DNA of 64,000 nt from Sphingopyxis sp. PAMC25046 (GCF_004795895.1 NZ_CP039250.1:62001-126000), one strand, 5' to 3'. Shown: positions 1-8,781, counted from the stretch's first letter. Notes: a model not told the origin generated them from the letters alone. Translations and numbers: made by a program.

Positions 1-502
1 CCGCTGTCTTGCCGGCCATGATGTCTTTCATCGCCTTGTTGATGTCCGCCTTGTCCAGATCCTTGACCCGCCGCGGTCCGAGCAGCGGCACAATATGGCG
101 GTGGATACGACCAGTGTCGGTGTCGACAGTCGATTGTTTCTTCGGTCTCCCGCCTTTGCCGAGGATCAAGCCGGCATTGAGGTCGGTCAAATACAAGGTG
201 CAAAGTTCTTTGACCGTAATCGCTTGCCTGTCGATCTGCCGCTCTTCCTGCGGATCTTCGCCTTGAGCCACGCGGCCCAACTGAATGCGCGCTTCCCGGC
301 GCGCCATTTCGGGGGTCCAGACGCCGTGCATACCGATCGTTAGACGCCGGGATCGCCCTTGGGTGCGATACTGGATGATGTAGCTGCGCTTGCCAGAAGC
401 GAATATCCGGATGCCGAAACCCGGCAGTTCGTCGTCCCAGATGATATAATCCTTCACCTCGGCGACAGCTGCCTCTACAAGGCGTTTTGTGATCCTGCCC
501 AT
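1..502 (-). CDS. Tyrosine recombinase (phage-type integrase), N-terminal part, cut by window edge
   Basis: Leftward-reading first 167 codons of a site-specific integrase; the rest lies beyond the left edge. The ATG at 502 follows an AAGAGG ribosome site nine bases upstream. Residues 1-90 resemble the arm-site-binding N-terminal domain of tRNA-targeting integrases (DELPGFGIRI at 24-33, YIIQYRTQGRSRR at 41-53). From about 96 (TVKELCTLYL) the SAM-like core-binding domain begins. The catalytic R-H-R-Y residues are outside the window, so whether it is intact is unknown. It starts 184 bases from a tRNA-Arg 3' fragment, which fits an element inserted there. Family assignment rests on my recognition of these motifs. 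Confidence 0.85.
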   Translation of the reverse strand, partial: MGRITKRLVEAAVAEVKDYIIWDDELPGFGIRIFASGKRSYIIQYRTQGRSRRLTIGMHGVWTPEMARREARIQLGRVAQGEDPQEERQIDRQAITVKELCTLYLTDLNAGLILGKGGRPKKQSTVDTDTGRIHRHIVPLLGPRRVKDLDKADINKAMKDIMAGKTA

Positions 503-685
503 AGGCTGCAACCTCTTCGAACCGTACCGCTTCCGCGAAAGCACCGCGTAAGCAACAGGGAGTGTATTCTCGGCGGGCCTAGGTTAGCATCGGCGGAAGC
601 GATTTTCATCTTTCCGATTTAATATGAGTAGCTTAAGGTATAAAAACAGGCTCTGGCGTTGAATGGCGTAGCCTGTTAGTACCCG

Positions 686-730
686 CTCCGAAGGCAGAGG
701 CCAGGGGTTCGAATCCCTTCGGGTGCGCCA
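686..730 (+). other. Attachment-site remnant: 3' fragment of tRNA-Arg(CCG)
   Basis: From the anticodon loop CTCCGAA (686-692) to CCA (728-730) this matches the 3' part of a bacterial tRNA-Arg(CCG): anticodon-stem 3' strand, variable loop, T arm (703-719, paired around TTCGAAT) and acceptor 3' strand CGGGTGC (720-726) before discriminator G and CCA. The sequence upstream cannot supply the 5' half: no GCACCCG acceptor strand, and no partner for the anticodon stem. This is the usual scar left at one end of an element inserted in the 3' end of a tRNA gene, with the integrase start 184 bases away. Bases 503-685 contain no gene I can support and presumably hold the int promoter and arm sites. Confidence 0.75.
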
Positions 731-771
731 TTTCCCTTCCATTTCAATTTGTTATATCGCTGCTGCGCCGC

Positions 772-2130
772 CTATCCGCCGCTGGAAGCGGGGGTCGCCT
801 TTCGCGTAAAAGGATCTTCGCGCAGCGATCGCCCGGCCGTTTCCGGCATGAAACGCAGCGCCGCCAGGCCAACCAGACACGCCAGCATCATATAATAGGC
901 GGGCATCAGCGGGTCGCCGGTGAGGGTGATGAGGCCGCTGCCGACCATCGGCGCGGTGCCGCCGAAGATCGAGGTCGAGACATTATAGGCGATCGCGAAA
1001 CCCGCGAAGCGCACGGCGGTCGGGAACATCGCCGGGAAGGTCGCCGAGATCGTCGCAAGCTGTGGCACATAGAGCAGGCCGAGCGCCATGAAGCCGATCA
1101 GCGCGCCGGTGAACCCCGTCCCGATCAGCATATAGAGCGGCACGACGCCGAGCAGCAGCCCGATCAGCGAGCAGCGCCACATCGCGCGGCGGCCCACGCG
1201 GTCGGACAGCGCCCCCGCGAAGGGCAGGAATACCATCATGAAGAGCATGCCGATGATCGGCACGAGCAGCGCTTCTTCGTTCGACAGGCCGATCCGCCGC
1301 TGGAGATAGGTCGGCATATAGCTGAGCAGCGAATAGTTGACGACATTGAGCGCGACGACGAGTCCGCCGACGACGAGCAGCGGGCGCCAATAGTCGCGCA
1401 GCATGATCGCGATGCCGGGCGGCTTGCGCCTTTCGGCCGACGCCATTTCCTCGCGAAAGATCGGCGTGTCCTCCATCTTCGAGCGAACATACATGCCGAT
1501 GAGCCCGATCGGCCCCGCGATCAGGAAGGGAATGCGCCAGCCCCATTCGTGCATCGCCTGATCGCCGAGGTGCAGCGAATAGCCGAGCATCAGCGCCGCG
1601 CCGAAAGAGAAGCCCGCGAGCGTCCCGAATTCGAGGAAGCTGCCATAGAAGCCGCGCCGTTCGTCGGGCGCATATTCGGCCATGAAGGTCGCCGCGCCGC
1701 CATATTCGCCGCCGGTCGAAAAGCCCTGGAGCATTCGGAGCAGGATCAGCAAGGTGGGCGCCCAGAAGCCGATGCTCGCATAAGAGGGAATCAACCCGAC
1801 CGCGAAGGTCGCGCCCGCCATGAGCAGGATCGTCATCGCGAGCACCGACTTGCGTCCGATACGGTCGCCGAGCGGCCCCCAGAACAGCCCGCCGAGCGGC
1901 CGGACGAGGAAGGAAATGGCAAAGGTCGCGAGCGCGAACAGTACCGCATCCTCGGTCTCGCCGGGAAACAGCGCCGCCGAGATATAGGTCACGCCATAGG
2001 CATAAATGCCATAGTCGAACCATTCGACCGCGTTGCCGAGCGCCGAGGCTCCGACCGCGCGGTGCAGCGGCGTGGGCTCGCGAAAGGGGGGCGGGTGCCC
2101 CGGGGCGTGGGTCGTTACGGGCTTTTCCAT
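772..2130 (-). CDS. MFS transporter, metabolite:H+ symporter (ProP-like) family
   Basis: 452-aa inner-membrane secondary transporter with about 12 hydrophobic segments. Family hallmarks are GNAVEWFDYGIY (32-43) before the first helices, the loop GDRIGRKS (88-95) and RMLQGFSTGGEYGGA (132-146), all typical of the metabolite:H+ symporter group that includes ProP, ShiA and KgtP. It is the last gene of the ectoine operon and overlaps the preceding MFS gene by 16 bases; AGGTGA lies just before the ATG. Position suggests uptake of ectoine, hydroxyectoine or another compatible solute (inference); the substrate cannot be read from sequence and a dicarboxylate remains possible. Confidence 0.88.
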   Translation of the reverse strand: MEKPVTTHAPGHPPPFREPTPLHRAVGASALGNAVEWFDYGIYAYGVTYISAALFPGETEDAVLFALATFAISFLVRPLGGLFWGPLGDRIGRKSVLAMTILLMAGATFAVGLIPSYASIGFWAPTLLILLRMLQGFSTGGEYGGAATFMAEYAPDERRGFYGSFLEFGTLAGFSFGAALMLGYSLHLGDQAMHEWGWRIPFLIAGPIGLIGMYVRSKMEDTPIFREEMASAERRKPPGIAIMLRDYWRPLLVVGGLVVALNVVNYSLLSYMPTYLQRRIGLSNEEALLVPIIGMLFMMVFLPFAGALSDRVGRRAMWRCSLIGLLLGVVPLYMLIGTGFTGALIGFMALGLLYVPQLATISATFPAMFPTAVRFAGFAIAYNVSTSIFGGTAPMVGSGLITLTGDPLMPAYYMMLACLVGLAALRFMPETAGRSLREDPFTRKATPASSGG

Positions 2131-3383
2131 GGCTCACCTGTTTGCGGAGGGGATTCGGACGACGGCTCCGGGCCGGCGGGGTCGAGCAACGCGGCGACCG
2201 GCGTCGTGCGCGGCAGAATCTGGAAATCCTGCTGCGCCGCGCCGGGGACGGGCGCGCTGGTAGCGAGGCGCCACAGGCCAAAGCCGAGCATCGCCGCCGC
2301 CGCGAACGCGACGAAAAGGAAGAGTCCGCCCGCGCCCGCGAACGTCATCGCCGCCGCGCCGCCGAGCGGACCGAGCGCCGCGCCGGTCGAATAGAGGAGG
2401 ACGAGCTGCCCGCTCGCGGTGACGCGCTCCGACGGGAGCAGGCGGTCGTTCGCGAAGGCGACGCAAAGTGGGTAGAGCGCGAAGCTGAGCCCGCCGAACA
2501 GCGCGCCGAGACCGAGCAGCAGGACTCCGGTCGGCGCGGTGGCGAGCGCGATGCTGACGGCGAGGGTCGCGGCGAAGCAGGCGATGATAACGCGCCGCCG
2601 GTCGTAACGGTCCGACAGGCGGCCGAGCGGCCATTGCAGCGCCACGCCGCCGAGGATCACGGTCGTCATGAAGGTCGCGGTGTCGGCGAGGCTCAGGCCG
2701 ATCCGGCGCGCGTAAATGGCGGCAAGGCCATAGAAGGCGCCGAGCAAGAGGCCGGTGATCGCCGCGCCCGCGACGCCGAGCGGTGAGGCTTCGAACAGGC
2801 GCCTCAGCGGCAGCGAGGCCACATCCTCGAGCAGCGGCGCAGTCGCGCGGGTTAGGCAGACGGGGATGATCGCGAGCGAAATCAGGATCGAGGCGAGTTC
2901 AAAGGGAATCTGCGGAGCGGTGTTGCCCGACCGCAAGATAAGCTGGCCGAGCGCCTGCCCCGAATAGAGCGCGACCATATACCAGGCGAGCACCGTGCCG
3001 CGCGTGTTCGCCTCCGATCGGTCGCCCAGCCAGCTTTCGACGCAGATGAAGACTCCCGCGACGCACAGCCCGTCGACGAGGCGCAGAACCGCCCAAAGGA
3101 CGGGCTGCTGGAACAGCGCGTAAGTGAGCGTGCTCGCCGAGAGCAGCGCGACGAAGGCGGCAAAGGCCCTGATATGGCCGACCCGGCGCACGACCTCGCC
3201 CGCACGTAGCGCGCCGACGACGAGCCCGGCGAAATAGGCGGTCGCGACGAGGCCGATGACCATTGTGCCGCTGCCCACGCGTTCGAGGCGGAGGCCGATC
3301 AGCGTCGACAGGAAGCCACTGCCCGCCATCATCACGAAAATCGCGACCAGCAGGCTCCGCACGGGCAGGATCGTTGCGAACAT
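2115..3383 (-). CDS. MFS transporter, YcaD-like
   Basis: 422-aa MFS protein with 12 predicted membrane segments, from a different branch than its neighbour. The segment RLVDGLCVAGVFICVESWL (101-119) is characteristic of the YcaD-like group, whose substrates are mostly unknown. It lies between ask and the ProP-like gene in the ectoine operon, 21 bases after ask. Its C-terminal 40 residues are Pro/Ser-rich and soluble. A role in solute export or osmotic balance is plausible from the operon only. Confidence 0.85.
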   Translation of the reverse strand: MFATILPVRSLLVAIFVMMAGSGFLSTLIGLRLERVGSGTMVIGLVATAYFAGLVVGALRAGEVVRRVGHIRAFAAFVALLSASTLTYALFQQPVLWAVLRLVDGLCVAGVFICVESWLGDRSEANTRGTVLAWYMVALYSGQALGQLILRSGNTAPQIPFELASILISLAIIPVCLTRATAPLLEDVASLPLRRLFEASPLGVAGAAITGLLLGAFYGLAAIYARRIGLSLADTATFMTTVILGGVALQWPLGRLSDRYDRRRVIIACFAATLAVSIALATAPTGVLLLGLGALFGGLSFALYPLCVAFANDRLLPSERVTASGQLVLLYSTGAALGPLGGAAAMTFAGAGGLFLFVAFAAAAMLGFGLWRLATSAPVPGAAQQDFQILPRTTPVAALLDPAGPEPSSESPPQTGEPWKSP

Positions 3384-3404
3384 CGACCGCGTCCGGCCGC
3401 CGCG

Positions 3405-4844
3405 TCACGCGGCGCGCCGGCCCTCCGCGGCCGCATCGACGTCTTCGACGAGCGCCTTGTGCAACACGCGCACCGCGGCGTCGAAGTCGCGGCTGTCGAC
3501 GATGAACTGGATGTCGACGTTGCGGATCTGATGCTGCATCGCGATCATGCCGATGCCTGCATCCTCGAGCGCACGCAGAGCGTCGGGGACGAGGCCGGGG
3601 CGCGAAATGTCGCTGCCGATCGCTGCCACCATCGCCACCGGCTGCGCCGAGATAGCGGCTTCGGGATAAGCCTTCTGCAGGTCGGCGATCACCTTTTTCA
3701 CCGCGTCGGCGCTCGCCGACAGATAATGGGTGATCGTGTTGGCGTTCGACGACTTGCTGACAATCCATATGCGGTGGCGTGTCAGCGCGTCGAGGATCGC
3801 GGCGTCATAGCCCTTCACGCCGACCATATCCTGTTCGAAGAAGGTCAGCGCCTGCATCTGGCGGATGCCGGTGACGATCTCGACGCGCGGCACGTCGGAT
3901 ACATAGTTGCCCGTGACGAGGGTGCCGCCATCCTCGCGGTCGAAGGTGTTGCGAACGCGTAGCGGAATGTCGGTCTGGCGCAGGCCGCGCCCGGCGCCCG
4001 GATGGATCGCCTCCATGCCGAGGTTCGCGAGCTGGTCGGCGACGTCGTAATTGGTGCGGCCGATCTTGCGCGCCTTGTCCTCGCCGACCAGCTTCGGGTC
4101 GGCGCTCGACAAATGGAATTCCTTGTGGATGATCGCTTCGCGCGCGCCGGTGAGCACCGCGAGCCGCGAGAAGGTCATTTCGGTATAGCCGCGCGCGTAG
4201 CGGCGCACCATGCCGCCCTCGCAGCCGGCATAGCCGGTGACGATCGGCAGCGTCGTCGCAAGGTCGATCGCCGCGAAGGCGTCACCGATCCGTGCGTCGA
4301 GGCTGCGCAAATCGTCCTGGTCCCACAAGGTCAGGTCGACGAATCGCGCGTTCACGTCGCGGTCGCGCAGCAATAGGGCCGTGCTGTGCGCGCTGTGCGC
4401 CTCGCCGATCCCGGCGAGCAGTTCGCGCACGGTCATCAGCTGTTCCTTGACACAGAAGCGGCCGTGAGCGCGGAGGCGCGCAAGGTCTTCGAGGCATGCC
4501 GCGACCGTGGCGATGCGCGCGTCGACGAAGGCGTCAGCCTCGTCGCGGCTTTCGGGCCGCGCGAACATGCCGGCGTTGCGTTCGTGCATCGCGCGGCGGA
4601 CATCTTCCATCGCATCGCGCCAGCCGTCCATATCCTCGTCGACGACGAAGCGGCCGTAGACTCCCGGCGCGCCACTCTTCTTGTTCTCGAGCAACAGGTC
4701 GGTCATTCCGGCGTAGGCCGATACGACGAATATGCGCCTGTAGAGATCGGCGCCCGAGCGGCCCGCGATCAGCACATTGTCGAACAGGGTCGCGGTCGCG
4801 GCCATCGAGGTGCCGCCGATCTTTTCGACGCTATGCCCGGTCAT
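3405..4844 (-). CDS. ask: Aspartate kinase, ectoine-dedicated (Ask_Ect)
   Basis: 479-aa aspartokinase: ATP-dependent phosphorylation of L-aspartate, the first step towards aspartate semialdehyde, the ectoine precursor. KIGGTSM (8-14) is the phosphate-binding N-terminal motif of the amino-acid kinase fold, and residues from about 330 to the end form the ACT regulatory region. Specialised aspartokinases within ect operons are known (for example in Pseudomonas stutzeri) and are less feedback-inhibited; that property is inferred here. Start ATG 4844 overlaps the ectD stop by four bases (ATGA), indicating translational coupling. Confidence 0.93.
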   Translation of the reverse strand: MTGHSVEKIGGTSMAATATLFDNVLIAGRSGADLYRRIFVVSAYAGMTDLLLENKKSGAPGVYGRFVVDEDMDGWRDAMEDVRRAMHERNAGMFARPESRDEADAFVDARIATVAACLEDLARLRAHGRFCVKEQLMTVRELLAGIGEAHSAHSTALLLRDRDVNARFVDLTLWDQDDLRSLDARIGDAFAAIDLATTLPIVTGYAGCEGGMVRRYARGYTEMTFSRLAVLTGAREAIIHKEFHLSSADPKLVGEDKARKIGRTNYDVADQLANLGMEAIHPGAGRGLRQTDIPLRVRNTFDREDGGTLVTGNYVSDVPRVEIVTGIRQMQALTFFEQDMVGVKGYDAAILDALTRHRIWIVSKSSNANTITHYLSASADAVKKVIADLQKAYPEAAISAQPVAMVAAIGSDISRPGLVPDALRALEDAGIGMIAMQHQIRNVDIQFIVDSRDFDAAVRVLHKALVEDVDAAAEGRRAA

Positions 4845-5761
4845 GCGGCCACCGCCTCGGCGAGCGGGCCGCGTTCGATCGCCAGCGGTTCGGGTTCGCC
4901 GCGACGCGCCAGGAACCAGGGACGCGGTTTGTCCACGCCGAATGGCTTTTCGAGCCGGTTGCAGACGGCATTATATACGAGGAAGGCGTTGGCGCGCGGG
5001 AAGGGCGTGATGTTGCCGTTCGATCCGTGCATCAGGTTGCAGTCGAACAGGATCACCGTGCCCGGCTTGCCGGTCGGCGCGACGATGCCATGTTTGTGCG
5101 CGAGTTCGGCGAGGTTCTCCTCGTCGGGAACGCCATATTCCTGTTTCTTGAGCGAGCTCAGATAATGGTCGTCGGGGGTTTCGCCGACGCAGGTGAGATA
5201 GGTGCGGTGCGACCCCGGGATGACCATCAACGGCCCGTTGTGCGGGGTGTTCTCGGCGAGCAGCACCGACATCGACAGCGCGCGCATCCGCGGCATGCCG
5301 TCCTCGACATGCCAGGTCTCGAAGTCGCTATGCCAGTAGAATTCCTTGCCCGTGAAACCGGGTTTGTAGTTGAGGCGCGACTGGTGGATATAGACCTCGT
5401 CGCCGAGCAGGAAGCGCGCGACGTCGGCGAGCCGCGCATCGGCGGCGAGCCGCGCCATCACGGGGCTCTGTGCGTGAATCTCGAAGATCGAACGGATTTC
5501 GTTGCCCTGCGGTTCGGTGACGATGGTATCGCCATCGAGCGCGGCGGGGTCGGCGAGCAGCGCCCCCGCGGCCTTTTGCAGGAAGGCGACTTCGTCGGCC
5601 GAAAAAATATCCTCGAGCACGATATAGCCGTCGCGGTCGAACTGCGCGGCCTGACGCGCGCTGATCGGCGCGTCATTGCTCCATTCGCTATGGACGACAG
5701 GGTCCTGCCGCGGCCGCATTTCGGCCTCGGGTGCGTGGCGCGATGGGTAGAGGTCTTGCAT
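4841..5761 (-). CDS. ectD: Ectoine 5-hydroxylase
   Basis: 306-aa non-haem Fe(II)/2-oxoglutarate dioxygenase converting ectoine to 5-hydroxyectoine in the cytoplasm. The signature FYWHSDFETWHVEDG starts at 141, giving H144 and D146 as iron ligands; H245 (in LMHGSNG) is the third and R256 the likely 2-oxoglutarate contact. The length and the H144/D146/H245 numbering match what I recall of the structurally characterised Sphingopyxis alaskensis EctD. It sits 29 bases after ectC and overlaps ask, so the organism should make hydroxyectoine as well as ectoine. Confidence 0.97.
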   Translation of the reverse strand: MQDLYPSRHAPEAEMRPRQDPVVHSEWSNDAPISARQAAQFDRDGYIVLEDIFSADEVAFLQKAAGALLADPAALDGDTIVTEPQGNEIRSIFEIHAQSPVMARLAADARLADVARFLLGDEVYIHQSRLNYKPGFTGKEFYWHSDFETWHVEDGMPRMRALSMSVLLAENTPHNGPLMVIPGSHRTYLTCVGETPDDHYLSSLKKQEYGVPDEENLAELAHKHGIVAPTGKPGTVILFDCNLMHGSNGNITPFPRANAFLVYNAVCNRLEKPFGVDKPRPWFLARRGEPEPLAIERGPLAEAVAA

Positions 5762-5790
5762 CGGACGTCTCCCTTTCTGTTTTGTGATGG

Positions 5791-6192
5791 TCAGTCGGCG
5801 GCGACGAGGTCGGCGTCGGCCGGATAAGCGCCCGTTTCGTCGTGCACTTCCTTGCCGGTCACCGGCGGATTGAAGGCGCAGGCCGTCAGAATGTCGGTTT
5901 CGGGCCGCACGATGTGCCGGTCATGCTCGTTGAGCGCGTACATCACGCCGGGTTCCAGCCGGTGTATTTCGCCGGTGCCCAGATCTTCGATGGTTCCGGT
6001 GCCCTTCAGAACGAACACCGATTCCAGATGATTCTGGTAGTGCATCTTGAGCTCGGTGCCCGCGAACATGGTCGTGACGTGGAAGGAAAAGCCCATGCCA
6101 TCGTCCTTGAGCAGCATGCGGGCGCTCGCCCAGCCGTCCGAGCGGACGTTGCGGTCGGATTTGCGGATATCATTCAGGTTGCGAACGATCAT
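5791..6192 (-). CDS. ectC: L-ectoine synthase
   Basis: 133-aa cupin enzyme cyclising N-gamma-acetyl-L-2,4-diaminobutyrate to ectoine. Predicted metal ligands E57, Y85 and H93 are all present in the expected spacing. The start is ATG 6192 ([10 protein letters not shown]), preceded by AGGAG eight bases upstream; a longer reading frame continues upstream into ectB but lacks conserved sequence. It is 17 bases after ectB and full length for the family. Confidence 0.97.
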   Translation of the reverse strand: MIVRNLNDIRKSDRNVRSDGWASARMLLKDDGMGFSFHVTTMFAGTELKMHYQNHLESVFVLKGTGTIEDLGTGEIHRLEPGVMYALNEHDRHIVRPETDILTACAFNPPVTGKEVHDETGAYPADADLVAAD

Positions 6193-6209
6193 GTGGATAT
6201 CTCCTGTGT

Positions 6210-7514
6210 TTATTCGGCGGCGACGGCATAGTCGGCGGCCATCGCCTGACGGATTTTGGTTTCGAGGATGTCGAGCCCGGTGCCGAGCACGGCGTCGTCG
6301 ATGACGAGCGGGGCGAGCACCTTGATCACCTCGTCGTGCGCGCCGCTGGTTTCGATGATCAGGCCGGCGTCGAAGCAGGCGGCGGTGACGGTCGCGGCCA
6401 GTTCGCCCGACCCGACATTGACGCCGCGCATCATGCCGCGGCCGCGCACCTCGAAGCCATGTTCGGCCGCGATGCGATCGAGCCGCATCGCGAGAAGCTC
6501 GCCGCGTCGCTCGATGTCGCGCTGGAAATCGCCGGTGCTCCAGAAATGCCTGAGCGCGGCGGTCGCGGTGACGAAGGCGTGATTGTTGCCGCGGAAGGTG
6601 CCGTTGTGCTCGCCCGGCGACCATTGGTCGAGCTCGGGGCGCAGCAAGGTCAGCGCAAAGGGCAGGCCCATGCCCGAGAGCGATTTCGCGAGCGTCACGA
6701 TATCGGGGGTGAAGCCCATATCCTCGAAGCTGAAGAAGCCGCCGGTGCGGCCGCAGCCGGCCTGAATGTCGTCGACGATGAGCAATGCGCCATGCGCCTT
6801 GGCAATGTCGGCGATGCGGCGAAGCCACTCGGGCGAGGCGGCGTTGAGCCCGCCTTCGCCCTGCACCGTTTCGACGAGGATCGCCGCAGGCGCGTCGAGC
6901 CCGCTCGATGGATCGGCGAGGCGCTGTTCGAGCAGGTCGGCGGTGTCGACGTCGGGGCCGTAATAGCCGTCATAGGGTTCGTGTGCGACGTGGGAAAGCG
7001 GTACACCCGCGCCGCCGCGTTTGGTGGCGTTGCCGGTGCAGGCGAGCGCGCCCAATGTCATGCCATGGAAGCCGTTGGTGAAGGCGATCACCATTTCGCG
7101 GCCCGTGACCTTGCGCGCAAGCTTGATCGCGGCCTCGACCGCGTTCGTGCCCGTGGGCCCGGTGAACATCATGCGATAGTCGAGCCCGCGCGGCTTCAGG
7201 ATCGTCGTTTCGAACGCATCGAGGAAATCCCGCTTGGCGTCGGTGTGCAGGTCGAGCCCGTGCGCGATGCCGTCGGCGGCGATATAATCGAGCAGCGCCT
7301 GCTTCAGGATCGGGTGGTTATGACCATAGTTGAGCGTCGAGCAGCCCGACAGCAGGTCGAGGTAGCGCCCGCCCTGGTCGTCGTGCATCCACACGCCTTC
7401 GGCCTTGCCGAACTGGCGCGGCATCGAGCGGGCATAGCTGCGCACCGCCGATTCGCGGCGCTCATAGATCGTCCGGTCCGGAATCGCGCCGGACGGCTGG
7501 GGTGTCGTAATCAT
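6210..7514 (-). CDS. ectB: Diaminobutyrate-2-oxoglutarate transaminase
   Basis: 434-aa class-III PLP aminotransferase that converts aspartate semialdehyde and glutamate to L-2,4-diaminobutyrate. [12 protein letters not shown] (247-258) holds the Asp that binds the PLP ring nitrogen, and TLAKSLSG (274-281) provides the Schiff-base lysine K277. It starts four bases after the ectA stop. Length is normal (about 420-440). Confidence 0.96.
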   Translation of the reverse strand: MITTPQPSGAIPDRTIYERRESAVRSYARSMPRQFGKAEGVWMHDDQGGRYLDLLSGCSTLNYGHNHPILKQALLDYIAADGIAHGLDLHTDAKRDFLDAFETTILKPRGLDYRMMFTGPTGTNAVEAAIKLARKVTGREMVIAFTNGFHGMTLGALACTGNATKRGGAGVPLSHVAHEPYDGYYGPDVDTADLLEQRLADPSSGLDAPAAILVETVQGEGGLNAASPEWLRRIADIAKAHGALLIVDDIQAGCGRTGGFFSFEDMGFTPDIVTLAKSLSGMGLPFALTLLRPELDQWSPGEHNGTFRGNNHAFVTATAALRHFWSTGDFQRDIERRGELLAMRLDRIAAEHGFEVRGRGMMRGVNVGSGELAATVTAACFDAGLIIETSGAHDEVIKVLAPLVIDDAVLGTGLDILETKIRQAMAADYAVAAE

Positions 7515-7518
7515 CTGC

Positions 7519-8070
7519 TTATCCCTGTTCTGCGTCTATCTTGGTGCGGTCGATCGGCCCGATGCGGGCCAGATATTCGGTGGCGTGGGCGCCCGCGAAA
7601 TGGGCTTCGCGCTCAAACAGCGCGCTGCGTTCCAGTTCGGCGCCCCATTTGCGCGCGAGGCTGCGGAACAATCCCCACGACGCCTGATTGTCGGCGGTGA
7701 TCGTGGTGATCATGTGCGTCACGCCATCCTGTTCCGGCCTGGCGAGCAGGTCGGCGATCATGCGGCTCGCGAGTTGCTTCCCGCGTCCCTCGGTCGAGAC
7801 GGCGACCTGCCACACGAAAAAGGCCGCAGGATCCGACGGCGGGCGATAGCCCGACACCCAACCGACGATCCGCCCCGCCTTTTCGGCGATGACGCAATGG
7901 TCGGCGAAATGTTCGCACTGGAGCAGGTTGCAATAACGGGAATTGCGATCGAGCGGCGGGCACGCCGCGATCAAAGCGGTGACGGCGGGGCCGTCCGACG
8001 CGATCGGCCGGCGGAATCCTATATCGGCATCTGCGGCCGGGATCGCGTCAAAATCTTTCCCTGGAGGCAA
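7519..8070 (-). CDS. ectA: L-2,4-diaminobutyrate N-gamma-acetyltransferase
   Basis: GNAT acetyltransferase, first committed ectoine enzyme. Conserved sequence starts at FRRPIASDGPAV (about residue 19) and includes CPPLDRNSRYCNLLQ and the acetyl-CoA loop VAVSTEGRGKQLASRM, giving a full-length domain. The start is uncertain: the frame has no ATG or GTG ahead of the domain. TTG at 8070 (183 aa) is used here, but the only good ribosome site (AGGAG, 8108-8112) lies 37 bases further upstream, seven bases before an in-frame ATA (8098-8100); an in-frame TGA follows that site directly. First gene of the ect operon. Confidence 0.92.
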   Translation of the reverse strand: MPPGKDFDAIPAADADIGFRRPIASDGPAVTALIAACPPLDRNSRYCNLLQCEHFADHCVIAEKAGRIVGWVSGYRPPSDPAAFFVWQVAVSTEGRGKQLASRMIADLLARPEQDGVTHMITTITADNQASWGLFRSLARKWGAELERSALFEREAHFAGAHATEYLARIGPIDRTKIDAEQG

Positions 8071-8161
8071 TGACTCTTCGTCTTTTTGCCGGTCTAGTAT
8101 CTTTCATCTCCTGAAATAAATTTCGGATTTACGCAGCCTACTTAGGCGGCGACTCGCCCAA

Positions 8162-8189
8162 AATATAAGGGTTGAAGCCAAGCGTTCAA
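8162..8189 (-). promoter_or_regulatory. Candidate sigma-70-type promoter for ectA
   Basis: Leftward TTGAAC (-35, 8184-8189) and TATATT (-10, 8162-8167) separated by 16 bases, about 50 bases upstream of the AGGAG of ectA. The -35 box and spacer lie inside a perfect inverted repeat (8169-8192), so a protein bound there would compete with or contact RNA polymerase. Seen by eye only. Confidence 0.5.
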
Positions 8190-8192
8190 CCC
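8169..8192. promoter_or_regulatory. Perfect inverted repeat over the ectA promoter (candidate operator)
   Basis: GGGTTGAA (8169-8176), eight-base spacer, TTCAACCC (8185-8192): a perfect 8-bp dyad in the ectA-marR intergenic region, covering the proposed -35 box of ectA. It could be an operator for the divergent MarR regulator or for an osmotic regulator. No T-run follows it, so it is not a typical terminator. Confidence 0.5.
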
Positions 8193-8209
8193 GCCGCCGC
8201 AATTTTATT

Positions 8210-8229
8210 TCATATATCGAAATATATGA
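8210..8229. promoter_or_regulatory. A/T-rich perfect inverted repeat, candidate MarR/EctR operator
   Basis: TCATATAT (8210-8217), CGAA, ATATATGA (8222-8229): a 20-bp palindrome midway between ectA and the divergent MarR gene. Size and A/T content suit a MarR-family site (these often bind 16-20 bp A/T-rich palindromes). Its place upstream of the regulator start suggests autoregulation. Confidence 0.5.
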
Positions 8230-8301
8230 CAGCCCTGTGTCACCCGCACGCGATCAGGGATAAGGCGTTGGCGCGCGCGGGGCGGGCGGCTAACAGGGCG
8301 C

Positions 8302-8781
8302 ATGGAGTCCGAAATTGCGAACGCGACGTTGAAGGCCTTGCGGCGCGTCCTGCGCGCGACCGACGGCGGCACCCGCAGGCTGGCAGTCGCCACCGGCCTC
8401 ACGCCGTCACAACTGCTGGTACTGCGCGAGATCGACGCCGGCGACGAGGTGACCCCCGGGGTCGTCGCGCAGCGACTGGAGTTCAGCCATGCGACCATCA
8501 CGGCGATCGTCGACCGCCTCGTCGCGCTGGGTCTCGCCAGCCGGACGCGCAGCGTACAGGACAAGCGGAGGGTCCTTTTGGAAGCGACCGAATCGGGTCG
8601 CCGCCGCCTCGTCGAAGCGCCGGATCTGCTACAGGAAAAGTTCGAGGCGGGATTCGCTGCGCTCCCGGGGTGGGAGCAGGCGATGATCCTGGCGGGCACC
8701 GAGCGTCTGGCCGACTTGCTGGGGGCCGGAGATGTCGATGCCGCGCCGCTACTCGATACCGGGGCGATCGATCGCGATTGA
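8302..8781 (+). CDS. MarR-family transcriptional regulator, divergent from ectA (EctR-like)
   Basis: 159-aa winged-helix protein. The recognition helix region is about 50-75 (VAQRLEFSHATITAIVDRL), the wing follows with DKRRVLLEATESG, and dimerisation helices flank it. It is transcribed divergently from the ect operon across 231 bases with two palindromes, the arrangement seen for EctR1-type MarR repressors of ect operons in methylotrophs; control of ectoine genes is therefore inferred. ATG 8302 is used. Confidence 0.85.
   Translation: MESEIANATLKALRRVLRATDGGTRRLAVATGLTPSQLLVLREIDAGDEVTPGVVAQRLEFSHATITAIVDRLVALGLASRTRSVQDKRRVLLEATESGRRRLVEAPDLLQEKFEAGFAALPGWEQAMILAGTERLADLLGAGDVDAAPLLDTGAIDRD

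Noticed and set aside
640..731. Complete tRNA gene ending at 730
   Set aside because: Only the 3' part from the anticodon loop fits. The upstream bases do not pair with the anticodon stem or acceptor strand, and there is no D arm.
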